Source of the DNA: Gemmatimonadota bacterium
GTDB lineage: Bacteria; Latescibacterota; UBA2968; UBA8231
NCBI GenBank assembly: GCA_018673255.1
Contig: JABHDC010000245.1
Span: forward strand, 124,001-188,000
DNA length: 64,000 nucleotides
Direction: 5' to 3'
Shown here: in pieces, positions 24,661-33,170 of the stretch
How positions within the stretch are numbered: position 1 is the stretch's first letter
Layout of the letters: each line of letters begins with the position of its first letter
The notes under the pieces: model-generated
What the model saw: only the letters and a program-made list of their open reading frames with translations
Database searches by the model: none
Told to the model about the DNA's origin: nothing
Program-made: the position numbers and the translations under genes

Positions 24661-27600
24661 ATGGTCATTCGACAGTGGCACCTTCCAGCTATCCTGTGGG
24701 TAGTGGCCTGCCTTGTGCTAACCGGCTCCCGGGCGTCGGCGCACAATGGTGCGAATGCCATTGCCGCGCCTGCCGGTGTGATCACCGTGGATGGGGATCT
24801 GGGTGACTGGCCTTCGACGACGAGTTGGTTGCCTATCGAAGTCGTCGGTTATGGTGAGTCGCCAAAGAGCCCTGCAGATCTCTCGGCGATGTTTGCCGCC
24901 GCCCACGATGCCACGGACAGGGTCCTCTATGTGGCCGTCCGGGTCACGGACGAATCAGTTGCTGTGGATACGTCGGCGTCTGCCCATGAGCAGAAGTGGA
25001 ATGGCCAGGATGGATGTGAGATCTACCTGGACGTCCTGCATCGCCGTGACCAGTCACCTGGTATCCTGCATGCGCTATATGGTGATACGCAGGCAAATCT
25101 GTTGTCGTCTGGTGGCGTATTCCCTGACAGTTGGGATGAGACCGTGGTCCGTGTTCAGCGGCGAGATGGCCAGCAGACATATGAGTGGCGGATCCCTCTG
25201 GACACAGACCGTGTAGACCCCGGTGTCGCCCGGTCGATCGGTCTGGATATCGCCATCTGCGATCGTGACGATGATGGATCTTTCACCTGGCTGTCGTGGG
25301 GCAGGGGGGCGGTCAAGATCCGTTCTGCCCACCGCCGCGGTGACCTGGTGCTCACTGAATCGACCGCAGTGGCCGGTAGACTGGATATCTCACTCGTGAG
25401 AGAGACGTCCGGTGACCCCGAGCCGCATCAGGTTGTCCGCCTGCAATCCAGGAGCTCGGATGAACTGTGGCTGGTGGGCGAGACAGACGAACGTGGCCAT
25501 TTCACTGCCACGCTGCCTGTCGGCGAATACCAGGTCGCTCTTCAGGGCAGTACGGTCGTCTATCCCGTGATCATCACAGGTGGCGGCCAGATGGCACTGT
25601 CACTGGTGTATCCGCGGCCTCAGGGGGATTCGCTACCAGCGGCCTGCTGGCAGCAGGCGCCTGCTGGCAGCGGCATGCGTTCGGAGCGATGGCACCAGCT
25701 GGGCATGGCGGATGGCCTGAGCGGATCAGACGTCCGAAGCATGTATCAGGACAGCAGGGGATACATCTGGTTCGGAACGGTTGGTGGCATCTGTCGCTAT
25801 GACGGGCGTGTCTTCATGGCGCTCGATACGGGCGATGAGGTCCATGCCGTCATGGGGATCGCCGAAGATCGTCGCGGTCATCTCTGGTTCGGTTTCTATG
25901 GCGGCGGTGTCGTCCGTTTCGATGGTACTGATCTGACGCGGTTCACGACCCAGCACGGTCTGGCCGACAATCAGGTGTCGGACCTGCTGACCGATCGCCG
26001 CGGTGATGTATGGATCTCCACGATGGGTGGGGGCGTGAGCCGCTTCGATGGCTCCTACTTCAACAACTACACTGCGCGGGACGGGCTGGCTAGCAACGCG
26101 GTCTGGGCTATGGCGGAGGAAAAGGACGGTGACATCTGGTTCGGTACGCTGGATGGTGGTGCCAGCCGCTTTGACGGTGAAAGCTTCAAGACTTTCACCA
26201 CGGCTGACGGGTTGGCTCACAATCGCATTCAGGCCGTGCACGTTGACCGGGATACCAATGTCTGGTTTGCCACTGCCGGCGCCGGTGTGAGCCGTTACGA
26301 CGGTGAGACATTCGTGACCCTGAACAAGACATCGGGCCTGGCCGGGGACGACGTCCAGTCTGTCCAGGAGGACTCCGAGGGAACGCTCTGGTTCGGCACC
26401 GAAACGGGTCTGAGTCGCTACAACGGGGTCGGTTTCGATGACGCCGCCAAGAACGATGGTCTGGCCGATGGGGTGATCCGAAGTCTGCTGGTGGATCGTG
26501 AACAGAACCTGTGGGTCGGTACCGGGGGGCGTGGTGTGGCTCGGTCGTACGGGCGGCCGTTCGAAACTATGGCGCTGCCTGAGCCTTTCGAAGGTGCCAA
26601 CGTCGTAGTGCCGGAAGATGGTGATCGACTTCTGTTCGGGGGCGAGGGTGGCCTACTTCGCTATGACAGAAAACGGGCCCACTTCGAGAAGCTGAGCGAC
26701 GAGCCCGTCATGAGTGGTTTCCGCAGCCGTGATGGTGACATCTGGATCGGCACGCACACCAGCGTTCTGCGATACGCAGACGGCCACCTGAATGAAGTGG
26801 ACGCGCTGTCGGCATACAGTCGTCGTCAGATTGCGGCCGCCGGGCAGAGCTTTGCTAAGGCAATCGGTGAGGATGGTGCCGGGAATCTGTGGATCGGGAC
26901 ACCCAGTGGCCTGCTTCGATTTGATGGAGAAGATCTGGAACTGTTCACGACGGAGCAGGGCCTGGCAAACAACAGCGTGACGGCTATCGCACAGGGCCAT
27001 TCAGGTGACATGTGGTTCGGCACCGCAGCGGGGTTGAGTCATTTCGACGGTGCGGATTTCACCAATACGACAACTGGCGGTCTGGCAGGCAAACGTGTGA
27101 CGGCCCTTGAGGTCGACGATGAGGGCATCGTGTGGATCGGCACCGTGGACGGTCTCAGCAGTTTCTCCGGCGATGGCTTCACGACGTACGGTAAGGGAGG
27201 GTTGCCGAATGGCAGTGTCATCAGCATCATGGCAGATGGCCCCCTCCTGTGGCTGGGGACGCTGGGCGGTGTCAGTCGCTTCGATGGAGACCTGTTTCAG
27301 AGCATGACGCAGGCCGACGGGCTGCACGGTTCGGCTGTGTACGACATGCACCGGGATGATGATGGTGATCTGTGGTTCGTCGATCCGCACGGGATCACGC
27401 GATTCCGCCAACAAGCGGCGCCACCTCTAGTGCATCTCACCAACGTGATCGGCGACAAGCCCCATGGCCCCGTCGGTGAGGTCAGCCTGTCGGCGGCCAC
27501 AGACTACCTGGCCTTCGAATTTGTCGGCCTCAGCTACAAGACACGAGCTGAATCGATGGTCTATCGCTACCGGCTTCGTGGATTTGAGAATGAGTGGCAG

Positions 27601-28593
27601 AACACACATGTGGCGCGCGTTGAGTACATCGACCTGCCGATCGGTGACTATACCTTCGAGGTCATCGCCGTCGACCGGGATCTCGATGTTTCCGCCGTCG
27701 CCGCCACAGTCCAGGTCCACATTCGCCCCCCTTATGAACGCATCGCCTGGGTGGTGGGCCTGGGGCTCTCGGGTCTCTTTATCGCCTGGCAGACTCGCCA
27801 CATCGTTCGTGGCAATCGCCAGTTGCGATCTGCCAACCAACTGCTGCAGACGCGCACCGAGGATCTCGAGCAGGCGAATGCAGAAGCCCTTGAGGCGACC
27901 CAGGCGAAGAGTGTCTTCCTGGCCAATATGTCCCACGAATTGCGGACGCCCCTGCACTCCATCATCGATTTCACCTCGCTGATCCGGGATGACATGTATG
28001 GTGAGATTTCGCCGAAGCTGCGAGATGCAGTAGGTGAAATCGATCAGAACAGTGATCGTCTGCTGCAACTGGTGAACGACGTGCTGGAAATCGCCAGAGG
28101 CGAGGGCGATACCATAGAATTGCAACTGAGTGCCTGCACCGCGGAGGCCTGCATCGACGTGGCCGCCGCGTCGCTGGAGTACCGTGCGGCGGCCAAAGAC
28201 CTTGAGTTGGTGCGTGAAGTCGCCGCCGATCTCCCACCACTGTGGGCTGATGAACGTCGCCTGACTGAACAGGTGCTGGTTAATCTGCTGAAGAATGCCA
28301 TCAACTACACCGAGGTAGGGCGAGTGACCATCAGCGCTCAACACGAGGGTGATGACGTCCTGTTTCGGGTGACCGACACCGGTGTAGGGATTGCCCCTCA
28401 GGAGCTGTCTCGCGTCTTCGACACGTTCTATCAGATCGACAGTTCGTTGACTCGCAAGACGCAGGGGACAGGCCTGGGGTTGGCCATCGCACGGCAGTTT
28501 GTCGAGGGCCACAAGGGACGAATCTGGGCCGAGAGTGAAGTAGGCAAGGGTTCGGCCTTCTGCGTTGCCATTCCCATCGTGAGGCCATCATGA
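24661..28593 (+). CDS. Membrane histidine kinase with CBM9-like and two-component-propeller sensor
   Basis: 1310 residues. A Sec signal peptide (about 1-27, ending SRASA) is followed by a CBM9-like carbohydrate-binding domain (~35-190: GVITVDGDLGDW ... QKWNGQDGCEIYLDVL). A carboxypeptidase-regulatory-like sandwich follows (~240-315). Then come many Reg_prop blades (~340-930; recurring WFGT.GG.SRYDG and GL..N.V units), a Y_Y_Y domain (~955-1015), one membrane span (~1027-1047), a coiled coil, HisKA with H1092 (NMSHELRTPLHS), and HATPase (LLKNAINYTE, DTGVGIAPQ, GTGLGLAIA). There is no receiver or AraC output, unlike Bacteroidetes hybrid systems. Its stop overlaps the response-regulator start, so the partner is known. 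It probably senses an extracellular glycan. Confidence 0.93.
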   Translation: MVIRQWHLPAILWVVACLVLTGSRASAHNGANAIAAPAGVITVDGDLGDWPSTTSWLPIEVVGYGESPKSPADLSAMFAAAHDATDRVLYVAVRVTDESVAVDTSASAHEQKWNGQDGCEIYLDVLHRRDQSPGILHALYGDTQANLLSSGGVFPDSWDETVVRVQRRDGQQTYEWRIPLDTDRVDPGVARSIGLDIAICDRDDDGSFTWLSWGRGAVKIRSAHRRGDLVLTESTAVAGRLDISLVRETSGDPEPHQVVRLQSRSSDELWLVGETDERGHFTATLPVGEYQVALQGSTVVYPVIITGGGQMALSLVYPRPQGDSLPAACWQQAPAGSGMRSERWHQLGMADGLSGSDVRSMYQDSRGYIWFGTVGGICRYDGRVFMALDTGDEVHAVMGIAEDRRGHLWFGFYGGGVVRFDGTDLTRFTTQHGLADNQVSDLLTDRRGDVWISTMGGGVSRFDGSYFNNYTARDGLASNAVWAMAEEKDGDIWFGTLDGGASRFDGESFKTFTTADGLAHNRIQAVHVDRDTNVWFATAGAGVSRYDGETFVTLNKTSGLAGDDVQSVQEDSEGTLWFGTETGLSRYNGVGFDDAAKNDGLADGVIRSLLVDREQNLWVGTGGRGVARSYGRPFETMALPEPFEGANVVVPEDGDRLLFGGEGGLLRYDRKRAHFEKLSDEPVMSGFRSRDGDIWIGTHTSVLRYADGHLNEVDALSAYSRRQIAAAGQSFAKAIGEDGAGNLWIGTPSGLLRFDGEDLELFTTEQGLANNSVTAIAQGHSGDMWFGTAAGLSHFDGADFTNTTTGGLAGKRVTALEVDDEGIVWIGTVDGLSSFSGDGFTTYGKGGLPNGSVISIMADGPLLWLGTLGGVSRFDGDLFQSMTQADGLHGSAVYDMHRDDDGDLWFVDPHGITRFRQQAAPPLVHLTNVIGDKPHGPVGEVSLSAATDYLAFEFVGLSYKTRAESMVYRYRLRGFENEWQNTHVARVEYIDLPIGDYTFEVIAVDRDLDVSAVAATVQVHIRPPYERIAWVVGLGLSGLFIAWQTRHIVRGNRQLRSANQLLQTRTEDLEQANAEALEATQAKSVFLANMSHELRTPLHSIIDFTSLIRDDMYGEISPKLRDAVGEIDQNSDRLLQLVNDVLEIARGEGDTIELQLSACTAEACIDVAAASLEYRAAAKDLELVREVAADLPPLWADERRLTEQVLVNLLKNAINYTEVGRVTISAQHEGDDVLFRVTDTGVGIAPQELSRVFDTFYQIDSSLTRKTQGTGLGLAIARQFVEGHKGRIWAESEVGKGSAFCVAIPIVRPS

Positions 28594-29969
28594 CCCAACC
28601 GCCAGACAGGGCGACGATTCTCGTCGTCGATGACAACCCCTCGCACACCAAAGCCCTGGAGGTGCGCCTCAGCGCCGCCGGCTACGATGTTCTGAAAGCG
28701 CACGATGGCTCGTCGGCCCTGGCCATTGTGACGAGCCACCAACCGGATCTGGTTCTGCTCGATCTCATGATGCCGGGCATGGACGGCTACGAAACCTGTC
28801 GTCGCATCAAGGAACAGCAGGGTGATGACTTTGTCCCCGTCATCCTCGTGACTGCCTCTGCCGAGGGAGATGCAGTCGTCAAAGGTCTCGAGCAGGGCGC
28901 TGACGAGTACGTCATCAAGCCATTCAATCCGCTCGAACTGATGGCCCGGGTGCACTCGATGTTGCGCATTCGTCGCATGTATCTGGAGGCGGTCCATCTG
29001 CGGCGCGAGATCGCCGGACGGCATCGATTCGATCAGATCATCGGTCAGAGTCCGGCCATGGATGAGCTCTACGACATCCTGCCCAAGGTGACCGAAAGCA
29101 ATGTCAGTGTGATGCTGTCTGGTGAATCCGGAACCGGCAAGGAGGCTGTGGCTCGTTCCATTCACTACAACAGCCGCCGTCGGAGCCACCGCTTCGTGGC
29201 CGTCAACTGTGGGGCACTGGCTGCCGGATTGTTGGAGAGCGAACTGTTCGGCCACGCCAAGGGTGCCTTCACGGGAGCAACCGAAGATCGCCCGGGCCTG
29301 GTGGAATCGGCACACCTTGGCACCCTCTTCCTGGACGAGATCGGCGAAACAGCACCGGACATGCAGGTCAAACTCCTGCGGGTGCTTCAGGAAGGGGCGG
29401 TGACGCGCGTCGGCGAGAATGAGCCTCGACGTGTCGATGCCCGCATCATTGCTGCCACGAACCGATCACTGGAGGCCGACGTAAAGGAAGGTCGCTTCCG
29501 CGAGGATCTCTTCTACCGTCTCAATGTGTTCCCGATTGCGCTCCCGCCTTTACGACAACGCACCGAAGATGTCGCGTTGTTGGCCGACCACTTCCTGAAG
29601 CGTCACGGGGAGGCGGTGCAGAAGAAGGTGACCGGCTTCACGCCGGAGGCGATGGATGCTCTGTCGCGTTTCGACTGGCCGGGCAATGTGCGAGAGCTTG
29701 AGAATGAAATCGAACGGGCCATCGTCCTGACGCCCCAAGGGGGTGTCATCGATACGGCCATGCTCTCGGAGCGACTCCGCCCAGCGGTTCATATGGCGCG
29801 TAGTTGGCGTCGAGACGGCCGCCTCAAGGACGTGATCGCAGAGGTCGAGGCTGACCTGATCCAACAGGCCTTCCGAACCCACGAGGGTAACAAGACTCGC
29901 ATGTCCGAGGATCTGGGCATCAGTCGTTATACGCTGCTGCAGAAGATGAAGGCGTACGGCATCGAGTAG
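28590..29969 (+). CDS. NtrC-family sigma-54-dependent response regulator
   Basis: 459 residues overlapping the kinase stop by 4 bases (ATGA). Receiver domain at ~10-125 with phosphorylatable D58 ([15 protein letters not shown]) and the K in [11 protein letters not shown]+ domain at ~145-380: Walker [10 protein letters not shown], the sigma-54 contact loop GAFTGA at 225-230, Walker [11 protein letters not shown], and [15 protein letters not shown] Fis-type helix-turn-helix ends the protein ([20 protein letters not shown]). It should receive phosphate from the adjacent kinase, bind inverted repeats upstream and drive sigma-54 RNA polymerase at the promoter at 30229. All three domains look complete. 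Confidence 0.96.
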   Translation: MTQPPDRATILVVDDNPSHTKALEVRLSAAGYDVLKAHDGSSALAIVTSHQPDLVLLDLMMPGMDGYETCRRIKEQQGDDFVPVILVTASAEGDAVVKGLEQGADEYVIKPFNPLELMARVHSMLRIRRMYLEAVHLRREIAGRHRFDQIIGQSPAMDELYDILPKVTESNVSVMLSGESGTGKEAVARSIHYNSRRRSHRFVAVNCGALAAGLLESELFGHAKGAFTGATEDRPGLVESAHLGTLFLDEIGETAPDMQVKLLRVLQEGAVTRVGENEPRRVDARIIAATNRSLEADVKEGRFREDLFYRLNVFPIALPPLRQRTEDVALLADHFLKRHGEAVQKKVTGFTPEAMDALSRFDWPGNVRELENEIERAIVLTPQGGVIDTAMLSERLRPAVHMARSWRRDGRLKDVIAEVEADLIQQAFRTHEGNKTRMSEDLGISRYTLLQKMKAYGIE

Positions 29970-29988
29970 GCTGTCAATCTGACGCCTC

Positions 29989-30006
29989 CCGCCTCGCCCG
30001 AGGCGG
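29989..30006 (+). terminator. Possible terminator hairpin after the response regulator
   Basis: CCGCCTC (29989-29995), loop GCCC, GAGGCGG (30000-30006), a perfect 7-bp stem 20 bp after the stop codon. The following TGTACAAT is only weakly T-rich, so termination may be partial. Confidence 0.4.
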
Positions 30007-30012
30007 TGTACA

Positions 30013-30042
30013 ATCATCTATCACTAGTCGCTGATAGATGAT
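30013..30042. promoter_or_regulatory. Perfect inverted repeat, candidate enhancer site 1
   Basis: ATCATCTATCA (30013-30023) and TGATAGATGAT (30032-30042) are perfect 11-bp arms separated by 8 bp. It contains CATCTA/TAGATG half-sites that recur at 30112-30131, with centres 94 bp apart, close to nine helical turns. It lies about 200 bp upstream of the sigma-54 promoter, a usual distance for an activator site. Confidence 0.6.
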
Positions 30043-30093
30043 CTGTCACCCATTAGGTGTCCCAATAACAACGCGTTATCCCAGATGATGTCC

Positions 30094-30105
30094 GTCTGGC
30101 CAGAC
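30094..30105. promoter_or_regulatory. 12-bp perfect palindrome
   Basis: GTCTGGCCAGAC reads the same on both strands. It lies between the two TAGATG dyads. It may be a binding site for a different regulator. Confidence 0.35.
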
Positions 30106-30111
30106 CTTCTG

Positions 30112-30131
30112 ATAGATGTTCAGACATCTAT
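30112..30131. promoter_or_regulatory. Perfect inverted repeat, candidate enhancer site 2
   Basis: ATAGATGT (30112-30119), TCAG, ACATCTAT (30124-30131). It shares the TAGATG/CATCTA half-site with site 1 but in outward order. Its centre is about 108 bp upstream of the -24 element. Confidence 0.55.
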
Positions 30132-30167
30132 ATCCTCTATGAGAGATGCGGCGCCTGCGCTGCGTGA

Positions 30168-30192
30168 TTGTTCCTAAAGCCCTTAGGAACAA
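30168..30192. promoter_or_regulatory. Perfect 10-bp inverted repeat close to the sigma-54 promoter
   Basis: TTGTTCCTAA (30168-30177), AGCCC, TTAGGAACAA (30183-30192). It could be an operator or a transcript hairpin; it sits 37 bp upstream of the -24 box. Function unproven. Confidence 0.45.
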
Positions 30193-30228
30193 CAAATTGC
30201 GCGAAGTGGCCCGAGCCCCTCTCGGAAC

Positions 30229-30244
30229 TGGCGCGGCTCTTGCA
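30229..30244 (+). promoter_or_regulatory. Sigma-54 (-24/-12) promoter
   Basis: TGGCGCGGCTCTTGCA matches the consensus TGGCAC-N5-TTGC with the invariant GG (30230-30231) and GC (30242-30243) separated by exactly 10 bp. It lies 70 bp upstream of the start at 30315 and directly downstream of a gene for a sigma-54 activator. It should drive 30315, 31597 and perhaps 33171. Confidence 0.8.
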
Positions 30245-30314
30245 TAGCGGGAACTGACCCGTTGTGTCGGCCCCAGTGACCGATCCGTGCACACACACAG
30301 GGAATAATCGTCGC

Positions 30315-31541
30315 ATGAAACATGGACACTTGCTCGTGAAGTGGCAGGCCGTGCTGGCCGCACTGACCCTGGCCGTTGTAGTCGGCGGCCAGGTTCAAGC
30401 TGACCCGCAGCCTGAATGGCATGAAGGTGATGTCTTTCTCGCCGTTGGGGATGGCAGTTACCACGTCTTCGACCGCGGTGGAACCTTCAAGCAGAGCCTG
30501 CAGCAGGATGGGGGCGGCTACACGACCGACTGTGGATTCAGCCCAGGACTCGACAAGCTGTATACGGTGAACTACACGCGGTCCAAGGTTGTGGTCTACG
30601 ACAGCGGCACAGCCCACGGGATTGTGCAGACCATCGACCCACGTGAGGCCTCTCCAGAGGCTCATAGTGGGGCCATCGTTTTTGCCGCCGACGGGAGCTT
30701 CTACGTAGGGCATCCCGATGGAAACCAGCTGATCCACAAGTACGACGATGCCGGCATGCTGCTGGGCACGTTCCAGGTGCAGACGGATGGACGACGCGGC
30801 ACCAACTGGGTCGACCTGGCCGCCGATCAGCAGACGCTGTTCTACACGTCGGCGGGGCGCCTTATTCAGCGTTTCGACACCCAGGCCAGCGAGCAGCTGG
30901 ACGACTTCGCCGAATTGCCGGGAGATGGGCACGCCGAAGCGATTCGCTTGCTGTCCCCTGGTGACGGCAGCGGCGGACTTTTGGTGGCTGATGGTGCTGA
31001 CATCAAACGTCTCGATGAAACAGGGCGCGTGGTGAAGCGCTATGACGTCTCGGGTCAGAACGACTGGTTTGCCATCAATCTGGATCCCGATGGTCGGTCC
31101 TTCTGGGCCACGGACCAGGAGACGGATCAGGTGGCCCGCTTCGACATTGACACGGGTCGCATGAGGCAAGGTTTCCTCGCCGGCCCCGGTGGAACCGTCT
31201 TCGGAGTCTGTCTGAGGGGTGAACTGACGGCCGGTGTGCCGCAGATCGCAACGAATCTGCCGATGGCCTACCAGATCTCTCAGAACGTGCCCAACCCATT
31301 CAATCCTTCGACTGAGATCTCCTACCGCCTGCCCGAATCCGGGGCGGCGACGCTGGAGATCTTCAACCTGGCTGGTCAGCGGGTCACAACGCTGGTGCAG
31401 GGCGAACAGAAAGCCGGCACCTACACCGTGACATGGCGAGGCCGGGATGACCGCGGTAGAGAAGTCTCCAGCGGCGTGTACTTCTACCGGTTCACCGCAG
31501 GCGGAATGGCTGAGACTCACAGAATGCTGCTGCTGAAATAG
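30315..31541 (+). CDS. Exported propeller-like protein with C-terminal FlgD-like sorting domain
   Basis: 408 residues from the ATG at 30315. A Sec signal peptide covers ~1-29 (cleavage after GQVQA). Residues ~35-310 contain repeated beta-propeller-like strands (DVFLAVGDGSYHVFDRGG, DKLYTVNYTRSKVVVYDSG, NWFAINLDPDGRSFWATDQE), reminiscent of NHL/lactonase-like blades. The last ~85 residues are a FlgD-Ig-like or type-A sorting domain: NVPNPFNPSTEISYRLPESG, AATLEIFNLAGQRVTTLVQG, SSGVYFYRFTAGG. Such tails direct proteins through the type IX or related route to the cell surface in FCB-group bacteria. First gene downstream of the sigma-54 promoter, 55 bp before the first collagen-like gene. Confidence 0.85.
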   Translation: MKHGHLLVKWQAVLAALTLAVVVGGQVQADPQPEWHEGDVFLAVGDGSYHVFDRGGTFKQSLQQDGGGYTTDCGFSPGLDKLYTVNYTRSKVVVYDSGTAHGIVQTIDPREASPEAHSGAIVFAADGSFYVGHPDGNQLIHKYDDAGMLLGTFQVQTDGRRGTNWVDLAADQQTLFYTSAGRLIQRFDTQASEQLDDFAELPGDGHAEAIRLLSPGDGSGGLLVADGADIKRLDETGRVVKRYDVSGQNDWFAINLDPDGRSFWATDQETDQVARFDIDTGRMRQGFLAGPGGTVFGVCLRGELTAGVPQIATNLPMAYQISQNVPNPFNPSTEISYRLPESGAATLEIFNLAGQRVTTLVQGEQKAGTYTVTWRGRDDRGREVSSGVYFYRFTAGGMAETHRMLLLK

Positions 31542-31596
31542 AATGGGACACACGACATCAATGCCAGAATCCATCGACACCCACAGGACAGAGCCA

Positions 31597-32841
31597 ATGA
31601 GACGTATCGCTCACTTGATCGGAATCAGCATTCTTGCCCTGTCGCTGGGCACTGTCTGGGCCGGCGACGACGATGACGACGACGATCGAAACGAACGACG
31701 GAAGAAAGATCGGAACCCGTGTTCGGATTTCGTCTCCGACGGCAACACGATCTATGCCTGTGTGAACCAGTCGGGCAAGTTGCGGTCGGTGGAATGCCCT
31801 GCCGCCTGCAAGCGCAACGAGTCGCCTATGGAGTGGAGCGTCGTGGGTCCGGCAGGACCAGAGGGTGACACGGGTCCCGCGGGAGTGGATGGAGCCGATG
31901 GGGCACCGGGTGCGGATGGTGCGATTGGTGCTGACGGTGCAACTGGCCCCGCTGGTGCTAATGGCGCCGACGGTGCAACTGGCCCTGCTGGTGTTGATGG
32001 CGCCGACGGTGCAACTGGCCCTGCTGGTGCTGACGGTGCCGATGGTGCAACTGGCCCTGCTGGTGTTGATGGCGCCGACGGTGCAACTGGCCCCGCTGGT
32101 GCTAGTGGCGCCGACGGTGCAACTGGCCCCGCTGGTGCTAGTGGCGCCGACGGTGCAACTGGCCCTGCTGGTGCTGACGGTGCCGATGGTGCAACTGGCC
32201 CTGCTGGTGCCGACGGCGTCGATGGTGTAGCCGGACCTGCTGGCGCTGATGGAGCCGATGGTGCAACCGGCCCTGCCGGTGCTGATGGCGCTGACGGTGC
32301 AACTGGCCCCGCTGGTGTTGCTGGCGCCCAAGGAGAACAAGGACTACAGGGCGTGGCGGGTCCCGCTGGTGCCGATGGCGCGACTGGTACCACAGGGTCT
32401 GTGGGCCCTCAAGGGATTCAGGGCGAAACAGGAACTACCGGCTCCGCCGGATCTTCAGGTGGAATACTGCAATCTGAGTTCTTTCAGGCAGGTGGTAGCA
32501 TTAATGCAACAAGTGGGATGCAGACATACTTGACCTATGTGTTCACCCCGCAGTCCAGTAGTTCGAAACTGAGGGTCATTTCCACAGTTCAGGTATTGCA
32601 GCAAGACAATAGCCGCGTTGACGTAATCCTAACCAGAGATTCAGCGACTCTTAACGGCACTGGCGTAGGATCGAGTTCCGGAACCAATAAGATTCAGGCG
32701 GTTCTCATGAGTCAGCAGAACTCACCGGGGCTGTCTCCCGTTACCTATAGAGTGCAGTTCAGACAGGAAGCCGGTTCTACAGGCCCACCAGCGATTATCC
32801 TGTCAGCTGACCTTCTGGTGGAAGAGATACTGATACCATAG
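31597..32841 (+). CDS. Exported collagen-like protein 1
   Basis: 414 residues from the ATG at 31597, the same start as its paralogue at 33171. The parts are: signal peptide (~1-22, ending TVWA); a run of Asp followed by a basic patch; a small domain with four Cys (NPC, YAC, VEC, AAC); about 68 uninterrupted Gly-X-Y triplets (~83-289) mostly GPAGADGADGAT; and a ~125-residue C-terminal beta-rich head (QSEFFQAGGSINATSG, YLTYVFTPQSSSSKLRVIS, VTYRVQFRQEAGS) of phage-tail-fibre or C1q-like appearance. A trimeric extracellular fibre is expected. The head is unrelated to that of the paralogue. Probably cotranscribed with 30315. Confidence 0.88.
   Translation: MRRIAHLIGISILALSLGTVWAGDDDDDDDRNERRKKDRNPCSDFVSDGNTIYACVNQSGKLRSVECPAACKRNESPMEWSVVGPAGPEGDTGPAGVDGADGAPGADGAIGADGATGPAGANGADGATGPAGVDGADGATGPAGADGADGATGPAGVDGADGATGPAGASGADGATGPAGASGADGATGPAGADGADGATGPAGADGVDGVAGPAGADGADGATGPAGADGADGATGPAGVAGAQGEQGLQGVAGPAGADGATGTTGSVGPQGIQGETGTTGSAGSSGGILQSEFFQAGGSINATSGMQTYLTYVFTPQSSSSKLRVISTVQVLQQDNSRVDVILTRDSATLNGTGVGSSSGTNKIQAVLMSQQNSPGLSPVTYRVQFRQEAGSTGPPAIILSADLLVEEILIP
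31845..32463 (+). repeat. 36-bp-periodic collagen repeat, array 1
   Basis: Tandem units encoding GPAGADGADGAT variants (12 residues, 36 bp), with near-identical copies next to diverged ones, which shows recent unit duplication or conversion. It sits entirely within the coding region of 31597. Confidence 0.85.
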
Positions 32842-33170
32842 CAGTTCACGGATCGGCTGATGTCTACTGGTGAGTCTTGGTCCCGCTTCTGTGTAACTCA
32901 CTGTAGGCATCTACGCTTCCGCCCTGCAGAGCCCCCTGCCGGATAATGAGTCTTGCGGGGGGCTTTCCTCAACTTTCAGATGCTGGCAAATGGCCACAGG
33001 ACCGGCTGGTAGCTCCACCACAGCACGGAGCGGTCGAGACGCTTCAGGACAGACTTCGGCATCATTCTGCGAAGCACCCATACGCTGATTGCTAAGCTCA
33101 TAGAGGTAGGAGCACTGATCCCAATCGCGACCAGTGGTCTACTTCTACAAATATCCACAGGACAGAGCCA
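32842..33170. other. 329-bp gap between the collagen-like genes
   Basis: No gene seen. It contains the terminator at 32930-32964. The last ~16 bp before the ATG at 33171 (CCACAGGACAGAGCC) are identical to those before the ATG at 31597, which marks the left edge of the duplication. I found no second GG-N10-GC promoter here. Confidence 0.5.
32930..32964 (+). terminator. Rho-independent terminator after collagen-like gene 1
   Basis: AGCCCCCTGC (32930-32939) pairs with GCGGGGGGCT (32955-32964) with one mismatch, followed by TTCCTC. It lies about 90 bp after the stop of 31597. Confidence 0.65.

Noticed and set aside
31752..32393. Long Pro/Ala-rich open frame on the minus strand across collagen repeat 1
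   Set aside because: It is the exact antisense of the GPAGADGADGAT units; the plus strand has a signal peptide, Gly-X-Y phase and a terminator.
32965..33170. Search for a second sigma-54 promoter before collagen-like gene 2
   Set aside because: No GG-N10-GC pair with acceptable flanks was found; gene 2 may use readthrough or an unrecognised promoter.
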